A DNA stretch of 64,000 bases from an uncultured Pelagibacteraceae bacterium (GCA_902525575.1 CABZHU010000002.1:18467-82466), one strand, 5' to 3'; shown: positions 29,772-40,068, counted from the first letter of the stretch. Numbers and translations: made by a program. Notes: generated by a model from the sequence alone, not told the origin.

Positions 29772-29775
29772 ATAT

Positions 29776-30144
29776 CTAGTCTTGATCAATTCCTTCGTTA
29801 GTTTCGGTATTATCTAAGTCGATATCAACATCACTAGTTATAACTTCATTGTCTACTTCCGAGTCTTCAAGACTAATTGTATCCTCGTCAATTTCATCTT
29901 CCAGGTCTATTTCAGTTACATCAGCTATCGACTCCGTTGCATTGCTTCCTACTAAGTTGTCATCAGCAACTGTATCTACATCATCAATGAATACTTGTTT
30001 GGCTGTAGTTGATGTTGTCTCATTTAAAGGATCTACGTATTCAGTGCCACAATGCGGGCAAATAGCTGGTTTTCGATTAAGGTCATAAAATTTTGCCTCA
30101 CAATTACTGCACACAACTTTCTTCCCAAATTTTATGTCTGGCAT
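29776..30144 (-). CDS. TIGR02300-family protein (FYDLN-type zinc ribbon, acidic C-terminus)
   Basis: FGKKVVCSNCEAKFYDLNRKPAICPHCGTEY then Asp/Glu-rich tail. Confidence 0.9.
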   Translation of the reverse strand: MPDIKFGKKVVCSNCEAKFYDLNRKPAICPHCGTEYVDPLNETTSTTAKQVFIDDVDTVADDNLVGSNATESIADVTEIDLEDEIDEDTISLEDSEVDNEVITSDVDIDLDNTETNEGIDQD

Positions 30145-30245
30145 ATGTAATCTCTAGATAATTTATTGGTTAAAATTTTGACAATCTCAAAAAATATACA
30201 GTATTATCGAAGAATATCCTAACTTATTAAATTAACAATACAAAA

Positions 30246-31535
30246 GTGCTTAAATTAAAAGGTTCAATTAAAATATCTGGCGATAAGTCCATTTCACACA
30301 GAGCGCTTATTTTTGCCTCCCTTTCTACAGGTAAAGTAAAAATCTCAAATTTACTGGAGTCAGATGATGTAATGCGAACCCTAAATATTCTAAAAGAGTT
30401 GGGCATAAAAATTATTAAAAAAAAAGCACAATGGATTGTTTATGGAAATGGAACTGGTGGATATATTCAACCTGCTCAAGTACTTGATTGTGGCAATAGT
30501 GGCACAACTTCACGTTTGATGATAGGAGCAGTTTCATCTAATCCTATAAGCTGCACATTTATAGGGGATAATTCCCTAAGTAAGCGATCAATGTCAAGAC
30601 TATCAGTATTTCTAGAAAAAATGGGAGCTGAAATAAAACTTACTAAAAAAGATTTTTTACCACTCCATATAATTGGTGACATAAATCTAATTCCTATGGA
30701 ACACATTATGCAAAAAGCATCCGCTCAAGTTAAATCTGCTATAATATTATCAGCTCTAAACTTGCGAGGGAAGACTAGAATAATTGAAAAAAAAAATACA
30801 CGTGATCACACAGAAAGATTATTGCGTTATCTTAAAATAAACTTCAAAAAGAAAATATTAAGCAAAAGTTCAACATCTATAGAACTTAATGGTCCATATG
30901 AGATAAAGCCAAGAAATATTATAGTAGCAAGTGACCCATCCAGTGCAGCATTTTTTATTGTGGGAGCACTGATTATTCCAGATTCCAAAATTACATTAAA
31001 AAATATAGCACTTAACAAATCTAGAATTGCTTTTATCGATGTCCTTAAAAAGATGGGAGGCAAGATAAGAATTAAAAAAACTAAAAGTATATCTGGCGAA
31101 GATGTTGGTGACATTCATGTCAAATATAGCTTACTAAATGCGATTAAAATAAAAGCATCTTTATCTCCCTATTTAATAGATGAGTACCCAATACTATCTA
31201 TTGCTGCATCACAGGCCAAAGGTATTACAACTATGAGAGGATTATCAGAGCTTAGACATAAAGAAAGTGACCGGATAAAGAGCATTGTAACGAATTTATC
31301 TAAGGTAGGCTTCAAAGTAGTTTCAAATAAAGATGATATATCTATCAAAGGATCAAATAAAATACAGATTGATAATCGAAAAAAAATAAAAACATATGGT
31401 GATCACAGAATTGCTATGTCGTTTGTAATTCTAGGTCTACTTTATAAGAATAAATTAATTATTGATGATGAGTCCTGTATCTCAATAAGTTATCCTGATT
31501 TTAAAAATCATTTAAAAAAATTATCTTCCCATTAA
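30246..31535 (+). CDS. aroA: 3-phosphoshikimate 1-carboxyvinyltransferase
   Basis: GDKSISHRALI, LDCGNSGTTSRLMIG, LRHKESDRI, GDHRIAMSF; GTG start at about 30249. Confidence 0.96.
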   Translation: MLKLKGSIKISGDKSISHRALIFASLSTGKVKISNLLESDDVMRTLNILKELGIKIIKKKAQWIVYGNGTGGYIQPAQVLDCGNSGTTSRLMIGAVSSNPISCTFIGDNSLSKRSMSRLSVFLEKMGAEIKLTKKDFLPLHIIGDINLIPMEHIMQKASAQVKSAIILSALNLRGKTRIIEKKNTRDHTERLLRYLKINFKKKILSKSSTSIELNGPYEIKPRNIIVASDPSSAAFFIVGALIIPDSKITLKNIALNKSRIAFIDVLKKMGGKIRIKKTKSISGEDVGDIHVKYSLLNAIKIKASLSPYLIDEYPILSIAASQAKGITTMRGLSELRHKESDRIKSIVTNLSKVGFKVVSNKDDISIKGSNKIQIDNRKKIKTYGDHRIAMSFVILGLLYKNKLIIDDESCISISYPDFKNHLKKLSSH

Positions 31536-32179
31536 TGACAAAAATAATCGCAATTGACGGTCCTGCCTCTGTTGGAAAATCGACATTAGCAAAAAGACTC
31601 TCAAAAAAATTCAAAGCTCCAGTATTATATAGTGGCAAGTTATACCGAGCGGTGGCATTGGAAATCATTAAACAAAAAATCAACCTTAGTAATACTAAGG
31701 AGATATTAAAATGTATTAATTACATCAATTTAGACAATCTAAACTCTGACGAACTTTACTCCAGTGAAGTGGATAACGTATCCTCAATAATATCAGCAAA
31801 GAAAAAAATAAGAAATAAGCTAATCACATTCCAGAGAAGTTTTCCAAAAAAATATGGAAATAATGTTAAATTTGCAATAATTGAAGGTAGAGATATTGGT
31901 ACAATTATCTTTCCTGGAGCAGACTATAAAATTTTTATGTGGGCAGCCTCAGAAATAAGGGCAAAAAGAAGATATGAACAACTCAGAAAAAATGGCAAAA
32001 ATGTTAGATATAGCAAGATTTTTAGTGAAATTAACGTTCGTGATCAAAAAGATATGACAAGAAAAATTGCCCCTCTGATGCCAGCTGCAAATTCGGTATT
32101 GCTAGATACCAGTTATATTGATATAGAACAGGCTCTTAACGCAATAAAAAATATAATACAAAAAACTAAAACCATATGA
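31535..32179 (+). CDS. cmk: cytidylate kinase
   Basis: IAIDGPASVGKSTLAKRL, GRDIGT. Confidence 0.95.
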   Translation: MTKIIAIDGPASVGKSTLAKRLSKKFKAPVLYSGKLYRAVALEIIKQKINLSNTKEILKCINYINLDNLNSDELYSSEVDNVSSIISAKKKIRNKLITFQRSFPKKYGNNVKFAIIEGRDIGTIIFPGADYKIFMWAASEIRAKRRYEQLRKNGKNVRYSKIFSEINVRDQKDMTRKIAPLMPAANSVLLDTSYIDIEQALNAIKNIIQKTKTI

Positions 32180-33873
32180 ATCAAGAGTCTATAGACAACA
32201 ATCAAATGACAGAGTTTGACTCAATTCTTGCAGAATCAATTAGTAATTCAAAATTAAAAGAAGGTACCATAATTAAGGGAACTATATCGGAAATCGAAGA
32301 TGATGCAGTAATCGTGGATATAGGTGCAAAAGTTGAAGGTAGAATTTCGAAACGTGAATTTGCATTTCGAAAGGATCAAAAAGAACTAGTAGTTGGCGAC
32401 GAAATTGATGTTTATTTAGATAAAATTGAAAATCATAATGGTGATTGTATTCTTTCTCGATCAAAAGCAAAATCAAAAGAAATATGGGCTGAAATAGAGA
32501 AGTCTTTTGAAGCAGGTAAGTTAATTGAGGGAGTTATTACCGGAAAAGTTAAAGGTGGATTATCATGCGAGATTGGTGTCACAGCATTTTTGCCTGGTAG
32601 TCAAATTGATACACGGCCTGTAAGAGATGTAAGTCACTTACTTGATATTCCACAAAAGTTTAAAATACTTAAGATGGATCTAAAAAGAAATAATATTGTC
32701 GTAAGTCGTAGAGCTGTATTGGAGGAAATGCATAAAGAAGTAAGGGAAGAACGTTTCTTGCAGCTAAAACTAGAGGATGTAGTTGAAGGTAAAATAAAAG
32801 CTATAACTGATTATGGAGCTTTTGTAGACTTGGGAGGTTATGACTCATTACTTCATAGCAGTGATATTACTTATAAGAGAATAGGCCATCCATCTGAAGT
32901 TCTTAAAATAGACCAGCAAGTAAAAGTAAAGATTATAAAAGTTGATCCAGAAAAGAATCGTGTTTCTGTTGGCATGAAACAACTAGAAGATGATCCATGG
33001 CTACAGGTTAAAGAAAAATTTAATGTTAATGATAAAGTAAAAGGTGTCGTAACCAACGTCACTGATTATGGAATTTTTATTGAAATTGAAAATGGAGTAG
33101 AAGGTCTATGTCACAAAGATATGCTGACATGGAGTCAGAGACAAAATTCTAAACCAGGAAATCTTTATGCAAGATCTCAAGCCGTTGATTGCCAGATCTT
33201 AGAAATTGACCATGAAAAAAGAAGGTTAAGTCTTGGAATAAAACAATTATCACCAAATCCTTGGCAGAAATTTAATGAATCCAATCCTATTGGGAGCATA
33301 ATTGAGACGAATATCACAAATATTAAGGATGGGATTATATTTTGTAATCTCGAAGGGGAAATTGATGGGGCGATATTTAGTAAAGATCTTTCATGGGATT
33401 TAGATCCAAAAGAGGAAATAAAAAAATATAACGTCGGGGATAAGATTAAAGCAAAAATTATTACCAACGACAATGATAAAGTATCGCTTTCTATTAGAGA
33501 AGTTGAGGGCAATCCATTTGATGAATTGAATGGCAAGTCAAAGGGAGATATAGTCACCTGTAATGTAATAGAAACTGGCGATTTTGGATTGAAAGTACGT
33601 ATTGGAGAAAATGGTCCAATTTCAATAATTAAAAGAAATGAATTGGCTCTTCGAAAGTCAGATGCACGTCCTGAAAGATGGGCTAAGAATGATAAGTTAG
33701 ATGCCACAATCACAAATATAGATCAGACAAATTATAAAATTAGTTTATCCGTACGTATAATGGAAGAAACTACAGAACGTGAGGCTATGGAAAAGTATGG
33801 CTCAAAGGATAGTGGAGCTAGTCTTGGAGCTATCCTCGGAAAAGCTCTCGGCAGAGACAAAAAAGAAGACTAA
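32176..33873 (+). CDS. rpsA: 30S ribosomal protein S1
   Basis: Six S1 repeats. Confidence 0.97.
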   Translation: MNQESIDNNQMTEFDSILAESISNSKLKEGTIIKGTISEIEDDAVIVDIGAKVEGRISKREFAFRKDQKELVVGDEIDVYLDKIENHNGDCILSRSKAKSKEIWAEIEKSFEAGKLIEGVITGKVKGGLSCEIGVTAFLPGSQIDTRPVRDVSHLLDIPQKFKILKMDLKRNNIVVSRRAVLEEMHKEVREERFLQLKLEDVVEGKIKAITDYGAFVDLGGYDSLLHSSDITYKRIGHPSEVLKIDQQVKVKIIKVDPEKNRVSVGMKQLEDDPWLQVKEKFNVNDKVKGVVTNVTDYGIFIEIENGVEGLCHKDMLTWSQRQNSKPGNLYARSQAVDCQILEIDHEKRRLSLGIKQLSPNPWQKFNESNPIGSIIETNITNIKDGIIFCNLEGEIDGAIFSKDLSWDLDPKEEIKKYNVGDKIKAKIITNDNDKVSLSIREVEGNPFDELNGKSKGDIVTCNVIETGDFGLKVRIGENGPISIIKRNELALRKSDARPERWAKNDKLDATITNIDQTNYKISLSVRIMEETTEREAMEKYGSKDSGASLGAILGKALGRDKKED

Positions 33874-33927
33874 ATATTCTTTACATTCAATTATTTACAA
33901 TAAGTCTTAATATCATATAATTATTAT

Positions 33928-34248
33928 ATGAGCTTAATTAAATCTAAACTTATACAAAATATTACTGAAGCTAATCCTCATTTATTTGTCAGAGACGTAG
34001 AAAGAATAGTTAACACGATATTTAATGAAATCACACATTCTTTAGCTGAGGGTAAGAGAGTAGAATTAAGAGGTTTTGGAGCATTTTCGGTTCAACACAG
34101 AAAAGAAAGAACAGGAAGAAATCCAAGAACTGGAGAATCAGTAAAAGTGGATGAAAAATTTATTCCAAGATTTAAAACTGGAAAAGAATTAAGACTTAAA
34201 TTGAATTCAAAAAATAATACCTCCGTTTCACAAGAAGAAGGCGATTAA
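33928..34248 (+). CDS. ihfB: integration host factor subunit beta
   Basis: [29 protein letters not shown]. Confidence 0.94.
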   Translation: MSLIKSKLIQNITEANPHLFVRDVERIVNTIFNEITHSLAEGKRVELRGFGAFSVQHRKERTGRNPRTGESVKVDEKFIPRFKTGKELRLKLNSKNNTSVSQEEGD

Positions 34249-34262
34249 CCTATAATTTTGTT

Positions 34263-34955
34263 TTGACTAATAATCCTATTTTTTGCGCTATCGATACAAG
34301 CGATATTGATAAGGCAGTAGCATTAGTTGATCAAATTTACCCTCATATAGGGGGAATTAAATTAGGATTAGAATTTTTTACGTCATGTGGTCTTCTGGGA
34401 ATGGAAAAAATAAAAAAATTTGAAATTCCAATTTTTATTGATCTAAAATTATACGATATTCCCAATACAGTAAAACAAGCGCTTAGTAATATTTTACAAT
34501 TTGAACCAGAATTTACTACTTTACATCTTTCAGGTGGCTCGGAAATGCTTACTGAGTGTGTAAAAGCAAAAAACGAACTTCATAGTAGAACTAAATTAAT
34601 CGGTGTAACGATGCTAACCAGCTTTAATGATACGCTCATTTCAGAGATTGGCATTGAGAAATCAGTTAATGAGAATGTAAAACAACTAACTCAACTTGCT
34701 GTCAATTGTGGTATGGATGGCATTGTGTGCAGTCCTCTGGAAATTTCTGAAGTAAAAAATACTCATGAAAGCAAACTACAGATAATCTCTCCAGGAATTA
34801 GAGGTAAAGAGAATGCAGTAAATGATCAAAAAAGAACACTTTCAGCAAAGGAAGCGATTGACGCAGGGGCTGATATTTTAGTTGTAGGCAGGCCAATAAC
34901 AGATGCTAAAGATCCTGCTAAAGCAGCTAAAAATATTTATTCAGAAATTACGTGA
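34263..34955 (+). CDS. pyrF: orotidine-5'-phosphate decarboxylase
   Basis: FIDLKLYDIPNTV catalytic motif; TTG start. Confidence 0.95.
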   Translation: MTNNPIFCAIDTSDIDKAVALVDQIYPHIGGIKLGLEFFTSCGLLGMEKIKKFEIPIFIDLKLYDIPNTVKQALSNILQFEPEFTTLHLSGGSEMLTECVKAKNELHSRTKLIGVTMLTSFNDTLISEIGIEKSVNENVKQLTQLAVNCGMDGIVCSPLEISEVKNTHESKLQIISPGIRGKENAVNDQKRTLSAKEAIDAGADILVVGRPITDAKDPAKAAKNIYSEIT

Positions 34956-35590
34956 GTGATCTTCAAATTAAAATTTGTGGTGTTAAAAACAAAGAAATTG
35001 CAAAGCATGCAATTGATGCTGGTGCAAGCTTTATAGGGTTTATTTTTTATGAAAAATCCCACAGAAACATTACTGTTGAAAATTGCGAGGAAATTTTATC
35101 TAAGATAAAAGATCAAACCATACCTGTTGCCGTTACAGTTAATCCAGATGATAATTTATTAGATGATTTATTGAGAATTGGTTTTCAATATATTCAACTA
35201 CATGGTCACGAAACTCTTGAAATGGTCGAAAGAATAAAATTAAAGTTTGGTTTTAAGATTATTAAAGCCTTTGGAATTTCTTCTTCTAATGACTTAGATG
35301 AATTAGTTAAATATGAGCCGTTTGTAGAATATTTCTTACTTGATTCCCCTCCTCAAGCTGACATCCAAGGTGGAACCGGGCATATATTTGATTGGAAGAT
35401 AATTAAGAATTTATCGATAACTAAGAACTTTTTTCTTTCAGGAGGACTTAATAAAGACAATATAATCTCAGCTATAAACCTAAAAAAGACTATTTATTTT
35501 GATGTTAGTTCTGGTGTTGAAGATTCAGAGGGTATAAAAGATAAACAATTAATTACCGAATTTATTGATAAAGCAAAAAATAGTATATGA
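34952..35590 (+). CDS. trpF: phosphoribosylanthranilate isomerase
   Basis: KICGVKN, IQLHG, LLDS...GGTGHIFDW, DVSSGVE; canonical motifs. Confidence 0.94.
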   Translation: MSDLQIKICGVKNKEIAKHAIDAGASFIGFIFYEKSHRNITVENCEEILSKIKDQTIPVAVTVNPDDNLLDDLLRIGFQYIQLHGHETLEMVERIKLKFGFKIIKAFGISSSNDLDELVKYEPFVEYFLLDSPPQADIQGGTGHIFDWKIIKNLSITKNFFLSGGLNKDNIISAINLKKTIYFDVSSGVEDSEGIKDKQLITEFIDKAKNSI

Positions 35591-36819
35591 TCGAATTACA
35601 AAAGGGCACTCCACTTATTGATCAGCATGATGAAAACGGTTACTGGGGAGGAAAGTTTGGTGGAAATCAGATTGCAGAAAGTTTAAATCACCCAATTGAG
35701 GAATTAACTAAAGAGTTTGAGAAACTGAGAAATGACGAAACCTTCATTGCTGAGAGAGATTTTTATTTTAAAAACTTTATAGGAGCTCCAACTCCTTTCA
35801 TAAAACTAGAAAACCTTACTAAACACCTTGGTGGAGCACAAATTTATTGCAAGCTTGTTTCAAAAGCTACTGGTGGAGCACATAAAGCATATAACGCCGT
35901 AGTTCATAGTCTCATCTGTAAGAGATTAGGAAAAACTTATATTGGTGGAGATACGGGTGCAGGTTATGCAGGAAAGATGTTGAGTATGACTGCAGCAAAA
36001 TTCAATTTGAAATGTAAAATATTTATGGGGTCTAAAGATATTGAGCGACAATCGATTAATGTATTTTCAATGAGAAGTTATGGTGCGCAAGTTATTCCCG
36101 TTGATTCAGGATCTCAAACGCTTGTGGATGCTGTTTCAGAATGTATGAGATGGTGGACTAGTGAAAACGAGCAGGCACACATGTGTGTTGGCAGTACGGT
36201 TGGACCAACAATTTTTGTAAAAATATGTGCATGGTCTACTGCGCAAATTTCTAGGGAAATGAAAAAACAAGTGATTGATGAATTTGGTGAGATCCCTAAA
36301 GACATGAAACTGATTAACTGTGTTGGAGGGGGATCTTCTGCAGCTGGGTTTTGGAATGAATGGATAGATCATGGTAATGTTGAATTAATTGGAGTAGAAG
36401 CTGGTGGACCTGAAGGGTCTCCAATGCATGCAGCCCCTCTTACCAATAATTCTCCTTTAGGCGTTCTTCACGGAGCAACACAATATGTAATTCAAGATAA
36501 TCAGGGAGAGATTGAAGAAACAGCATCTATTAGTGCGGGATTAGATTATCCAGGTGTTTCTCCTCTGCACTGTTTTCTTAAAGAAACTGGAAGAGCTAGG
36601 TATACATCGGCATCTGATGAAGAAGCAATTGATGCTTTTCAATTGGTTAGCAGAATGGAAGGTTTTGTAAGTCCTTCATTAGAGCCTTCTCATGCCTTTG
36701 CTGAAGCAATAAAAATTGCTCCATCTTTAAGTAAAGATACTATCATTGTAGTTGACTCTTGCGGAGACTCCGCGAAAGACTCAAGAATTATAGCTGAACG
36801 TTTAGGATATAAGATATGA
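35587..36819 (+). CDS. trpB: strongly diverged tryptophan synthase beta-like PLP enzyme
   Basis: TrpB-wide similarity (GGAHK, KDIERQSINVF, GGGSS, SISAGLDYPGV) but KREDL->KLVSK, ETGAGQHG->DTGAGYAG, GPHPYP->GPTIFV, NLSGRGDKD->DSCGDSAKD. Confidence 0.8.
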   Translation: MIELQKGTPLIDQHDENGYWGGKFGGNQIAESLNHPIEELTKEFEKLRNDETFIAERDFYFKNFIGAPTPFIKLENLTKHLGGAQIYCKLVSKATGGAHKAYNAVVHSLICKRLGKTYIGGDTGAGYAGKMLSMTAAKFNLKCKIFMGSKDIERQSINVFSMRSYGAQVIPVDSGSQTLVDAVSECMRWWTSENEQAHMCVGSTVGPTIFVKICAWSTAQISREMKKQVIDEFGEIPKDMKLINCVGGGSSAAGFWNEWIDHGNVELIGVEAGGPEGSPMHAAPLTNNSPLGVLHGATQYVIQDNQGEIEETASISAGLDYPGVSPLHCFLKETGRARYTSASDEEAIDAFQLVSRMEGFVSPSLEPSHAFAEAIKIAPSLSKDTIIVVDSCGDSAKDSRIIAERLGYKI

Positions 36820-37610
36820 CTGGATCACCGCTATTAAATGCTTTTCATCAAAGTAATGCAGCTTTATTAACTTATACAGTAGGCGGAGATCCAAACAAAG
36901 AGACTTCTCTTGAAATTTTCAGGGAAATAGCCCAATCAGGTGCTGATATTATTGAGTGTGGTTTAGGTCACGGCGCGAATATTGGTGATGGAGGTGCAAT
37001 TCAAGATGGTACATATAGAGCTCTTTCTAATGGCATAAAAACAAATGACGTATTTGATATAATTAAAACATTAAGAGATGAGTTTGATACAAATGTAATC
37101 ATAATGACTTATCAAAATAAAATAATGTCATACGGTGAAGATAGTTTTTTAAGCAAGTGTGTAGAGAGCAAGGTGGCAGGAATTATTTGTGTGGATTGGC
37201 CATGGCCTCTTAATCTTAATTTTGCAGCTAAATGTAAAAACAATAATATAGATTTCATTCAACTACTTTGTCCTACAACAAATGAGGAAAGGTTAAAATT
37301 AATTTTGAACGATGCTCATGATGTTGTTTATTATATTTCTATGTTATCAACCACTGGGCAAAAATTAAAAGTGAGTCCAAGTGAAATAAAGGAGAGGTTT
37401 AATTTAATTAAAACAATTGCACCTGAGAAAAAATGCATTATTGGATTCGGCATTACTGAAGAAACAATTGCAGACTTTAAGGACACTGACGCTTGTGTTG
37501 TAGGATCTGCTTTATGCAGGGAAATATCTAAGTCAGTGAATGAGGGACAGAATCCAGCTACCAATATTGGTGCAATGGTTAAAAAACTTACAAATAAATT
37601 GAAATCATGA
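36816..37610 (+). CDS. trpA: strongly diverged tryptophan synthase alpha-like protein
   Basis: TIM-barrel TrpA pattern with IIECG (Glu49 equivalent), DGGAIQ (Asp60 equivalent), GFGI, GSAL; loop PFSDPLADGP replaced by GHGANIGDGG. Confidence 0.8.
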   Translation: MTGSPLLNAFHQSNAALLTYTVGGDPNKETSLEIFREIAQSGADIIECGLGHGANIGDGGAIQDGTYRALSNGIKTNDVFDIIKTLRDEFDTNVIIMTYQNKIMSYGEDSFLSKCVESKVAGIICVDWPWPLNLNFAAKCKNNNIDFIQLLCPTTNEERLKLILNDAHDVVYYISMLSTTGQKLKVSPSEIKERFNLIKTIAPEKKCIIGFGITEETIADFKDTDACVVGSALCREISKSVNEGQNPATNIGAMVKKLTNKLKS

Positions 37611-38461
37611 ATTGGCTTACCAGAACAATATCAAAAGTCTTTCCACGTAAGAAGAAAAGTCTAGATATCGCAGAGAATTCCTGGATTAAATGTCCACAGT
37701 GCCAAACTATGCTTTATTCAAGTGATCTGGGGTCAACATTATTTGTATGTCCCAATTGCGATGAGCATTTACAAATTCATCCCCGTACTAGGTTTAAAGG
37801 TCTCTTTGATGGCGGAGTTTTTGAGGAAATTAAATATCCCTCAGGTTTTAGTGACCCCTTAAATTTCAAAGCTCTCAAAACTTACAAAGAAAGGTTCAAT
37901 GAGGCTCGCTCTAAAACAGATATGGATGATTGCTTTTTGATCGGGTTTGGCAAAATGGATAATTTGAATGTAACAATTGCCGCTCAGAATTTTCATTTCA
38001 TGGGGGGCTCCGTTGGGGCTTCCGCTGCAGAGGCTATGATAAAAGCTGCAGAGCATTCAGTGACAAATCATACACCGTTAATTGTTATTACCTGCTCAGG
38101 CGGAGCAAGAATGGACGAAAATCAACACTCACTTCAATCTCTTCCAAAGACAACCATTGCTTGTCAAATGGTTAAGGATGCTAAATTACCCTACATTGTA
38201 GTAAATACTAATCCTACAAGTGGCGGTGTAACTGCTTCATTTGGATCTCTTGGATCTATCACATTGGCTGAACCTAATGCACTAATTTGTTTTGCTGGAC
38301 CAAGAGTTATATCCAATACTGTAGGTGAAACTCTTCCTGATGGTTTCCAGCGATCTGAATATTTGCTTGATCATGGATTTATAGATCAGGTAGTACATAG
38401 AAAAGATTTAAAAGATAAGTTATCTCAAATTATTTCACTGTTATTAAAACGAGTTGCTTAA
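37607..38461 (+). CDS. accD: acetyl-CoA carboxylase carboxyltransferase subunit beta
   Basis: Zinc ribbon KCPQCQTML...CPNCDEHL, GGARMDE, GGVTASFGSLGSITLAEP. Confidence 0.97.
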   Translation: MNWLTRTISKVFPRKKKSLDIAENSWIKCPQCQTMLYSSDLGSTLFVCPNCDEHLQIHPRTRFKGLFDGGVFEEIKYPSGFSDPLNFKALKTYKERFNEARSKTDMDDCFLIGFGKMDNLNVTIAAQNFHFMGGSVGASAAEAMIKAAEHSVTNHTPLIVITCSGGARMDENQHSLQSLPKTTIACQMVKDAKLPYIVVNTNPTSGGVTASFGSLGSITLAEPNALICFAGPRVISNTVGETLPDGFQRSEYLLDHGFIDQVVHRKDLKDKLSQIISLLLKRVA

Positions 38462-39748
38462 TTGAGTATCTCTAATATTCAAATCGATAATCTTTTAGAA
38501 GAATTATTAAAACTACACCCTAAGAAAATCGATCTTTCTTTAGATCGAATTAAAATACTTTTAAATAAGTTAGGAAATCCGCAAAACAAAATTAACAACA
38601 TATTGCATATAGCAGGTACCAACGGGAAATATTCTACACTAAGATTTATTCAAGAAATACTCAGGTATAATAATAAGTCTACTAATGCCTATATATCTCC
38701 TCATCTGGTCAGATTTAATGAACGTTTTGAATTAAATGATAAACAAATAACAAATGACGACTTATTTAGTCTTTTAAACAAAATTAAAAACATAAATGAA
38801 GGTTCAGAAATAACATTTTTTGAAAGTACTTCTGGGGCATTTTTTGAAGCGGCATCAAAATCACATACTGACTATACTCTGCTAGAGGTAGGACTTGGCG
38901 GAAGACTTGATAGCACTAATGTTATAGAGCCATTAATCTCAATAATTTCATCAATATCTTTCGATCACCAGGATTTCCTGGGAAATAGTATTGAGAAAAT
39001 TGCATTTGAAAAATCTGGTATTATTAAAACTAAAATTCCAGCAATCATTGGCTTTCAACCCTATCCTGAAGCAAAAGAGATGTTGATTAATCAAGCAGAG
39101 CACAATGAAGCTCCTATTTTTGCTCATGGAATACACTGGAACATAACAGAACAAAATGGCACCCTCATTTATGAAGACAATACAATTACATTAGAATTCT
39201 CTAATTTTGATGATCAAAATGAATTTCAAAAGAAAAATATTGGGCTTGCAATTGCTGCAATAACTCAACTACCAAACATAGAAGTAAGAGAATTCTTAAA
39301 AGATCAAAAACATAAATCTATTTATTTCCCTGGCCGAATGCAAAAAATAGAGGATGGTAAGTTATGTTCAAAAATGAAACCATCAAATGAACTTTACTTA
39401 GATGGATCACATAATGTTGATGCTGCATTTAATCTGAATAGCACACTCAAAAATTTGCCAGAAAAAAAGTTATGCATCATTATTGGAATGATTAATACAA
39501 AAGATCCTGCAGCCTATATCAGACAATTTAGCAATTGCTTCTCGATTACAACAATAACGATTCCAAGCGAGGAAAATGCAATTCCAGCAGATGAACTCAA
39601 AAATAAACTTAAAGATCAATGTACCGAAATTGCAGTCTCAAGTTCAATTTCTAAAGCAGTAAAAAGTATTAATGAAGCAAATGAGAATACGCGCATATTA
39701 ATTTGCGGTTCACTCTATCTAGCTGGAAAAGTTTTAGAAGTTAATTAA
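38462..39748 (+). CDS. folC: bifunctional folylpolyglutamate/dihydrofolate synthase
   Basis: HIAGTNGKYST, ISPHLVRFNERF, LLEVGLGGRLDSTN; TTG start. Confidence 0.94.
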   Translation: MSISNIQIDNLLEELLKLHPKKIDLSLDRIKILLNKLGNPQNKINNILHIAGTNGKYSTLRFIQEILRYNNKSTNAYISPHLVRFNERFELNDKQITNDDLFSLLNKIKNINEGSEITFFESTSGAFFEAASKSHTDYTLLEVGLGGRLDSTNVIEPLISIISSISFDHQDFLGNSIEKIAFEKSGIIKTKIPAIIGFQPYPEAKEMLINQAEHNEAPIFAHGIHWNITEQNGTLIYEDNTITLEFSNFDDQNEFQKKNIGLAIAAITQLPNIEVREFLKDQKHKSIYFPGRMQKIEDGKLCSKMKPSNELYLDGSHNVDAAFNLNSTLKNLPEKKLCIIIGMINTKDPAAYIRQFSNCFSITTITIPSEENAIPADELKNKLKDQCTEIAVSSSISKAVKSINEANENTRILICGSLYLAGKVLEVN

Positions 39749-40068
39749 GCGATTGAATCTTCAATCCACTCAACAATAGCTGTCTTCGATACTGCTCCAA
39801 CTTTAGTTGCTGCAGCTTCACCATTTTTAAATACAAGCATTGTTGGGATCCCTCTTACACCATATTTAGTTGGCGTCTCTGGATTCTCATCAATGTTAAC
39901 TTTAGCAACAGTAATCTTATCAGCCATTTCGTCTGAGATTTCTTCTAAAGATGGACCAATCATTTTACAAGGACCGCACCATGGTGCCCAAAAATCAAGT
40001 ACAACAGGTTTATCAGATTTTAAAACTTCTTCCTCAAAAGTTGCGTCTGTAATATTTTTCGTAGCCAT
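39745..40068 (-). CDS. trxA: thioredoxin
   Basis: VLDFWAPWCGPCKMIGP. Confidence 0.97.
   Translation of the reverse strand: MATKNITDATFEEEVLKSDKPVVLDFWAPWCGPCKMIGPSLEEISDEMADKITVAKVNIDENPETPTKYGVRGIPTMLVFKNGEAAATKVGAVSKTAIVEWIEDSIA

Noticed and set aside
33177-33713. 178-aa antisense ORF inside rpsA
   Set aside because: Shadow ORF opposite well-supported S1 repeats; AT-rich codon complement artefact
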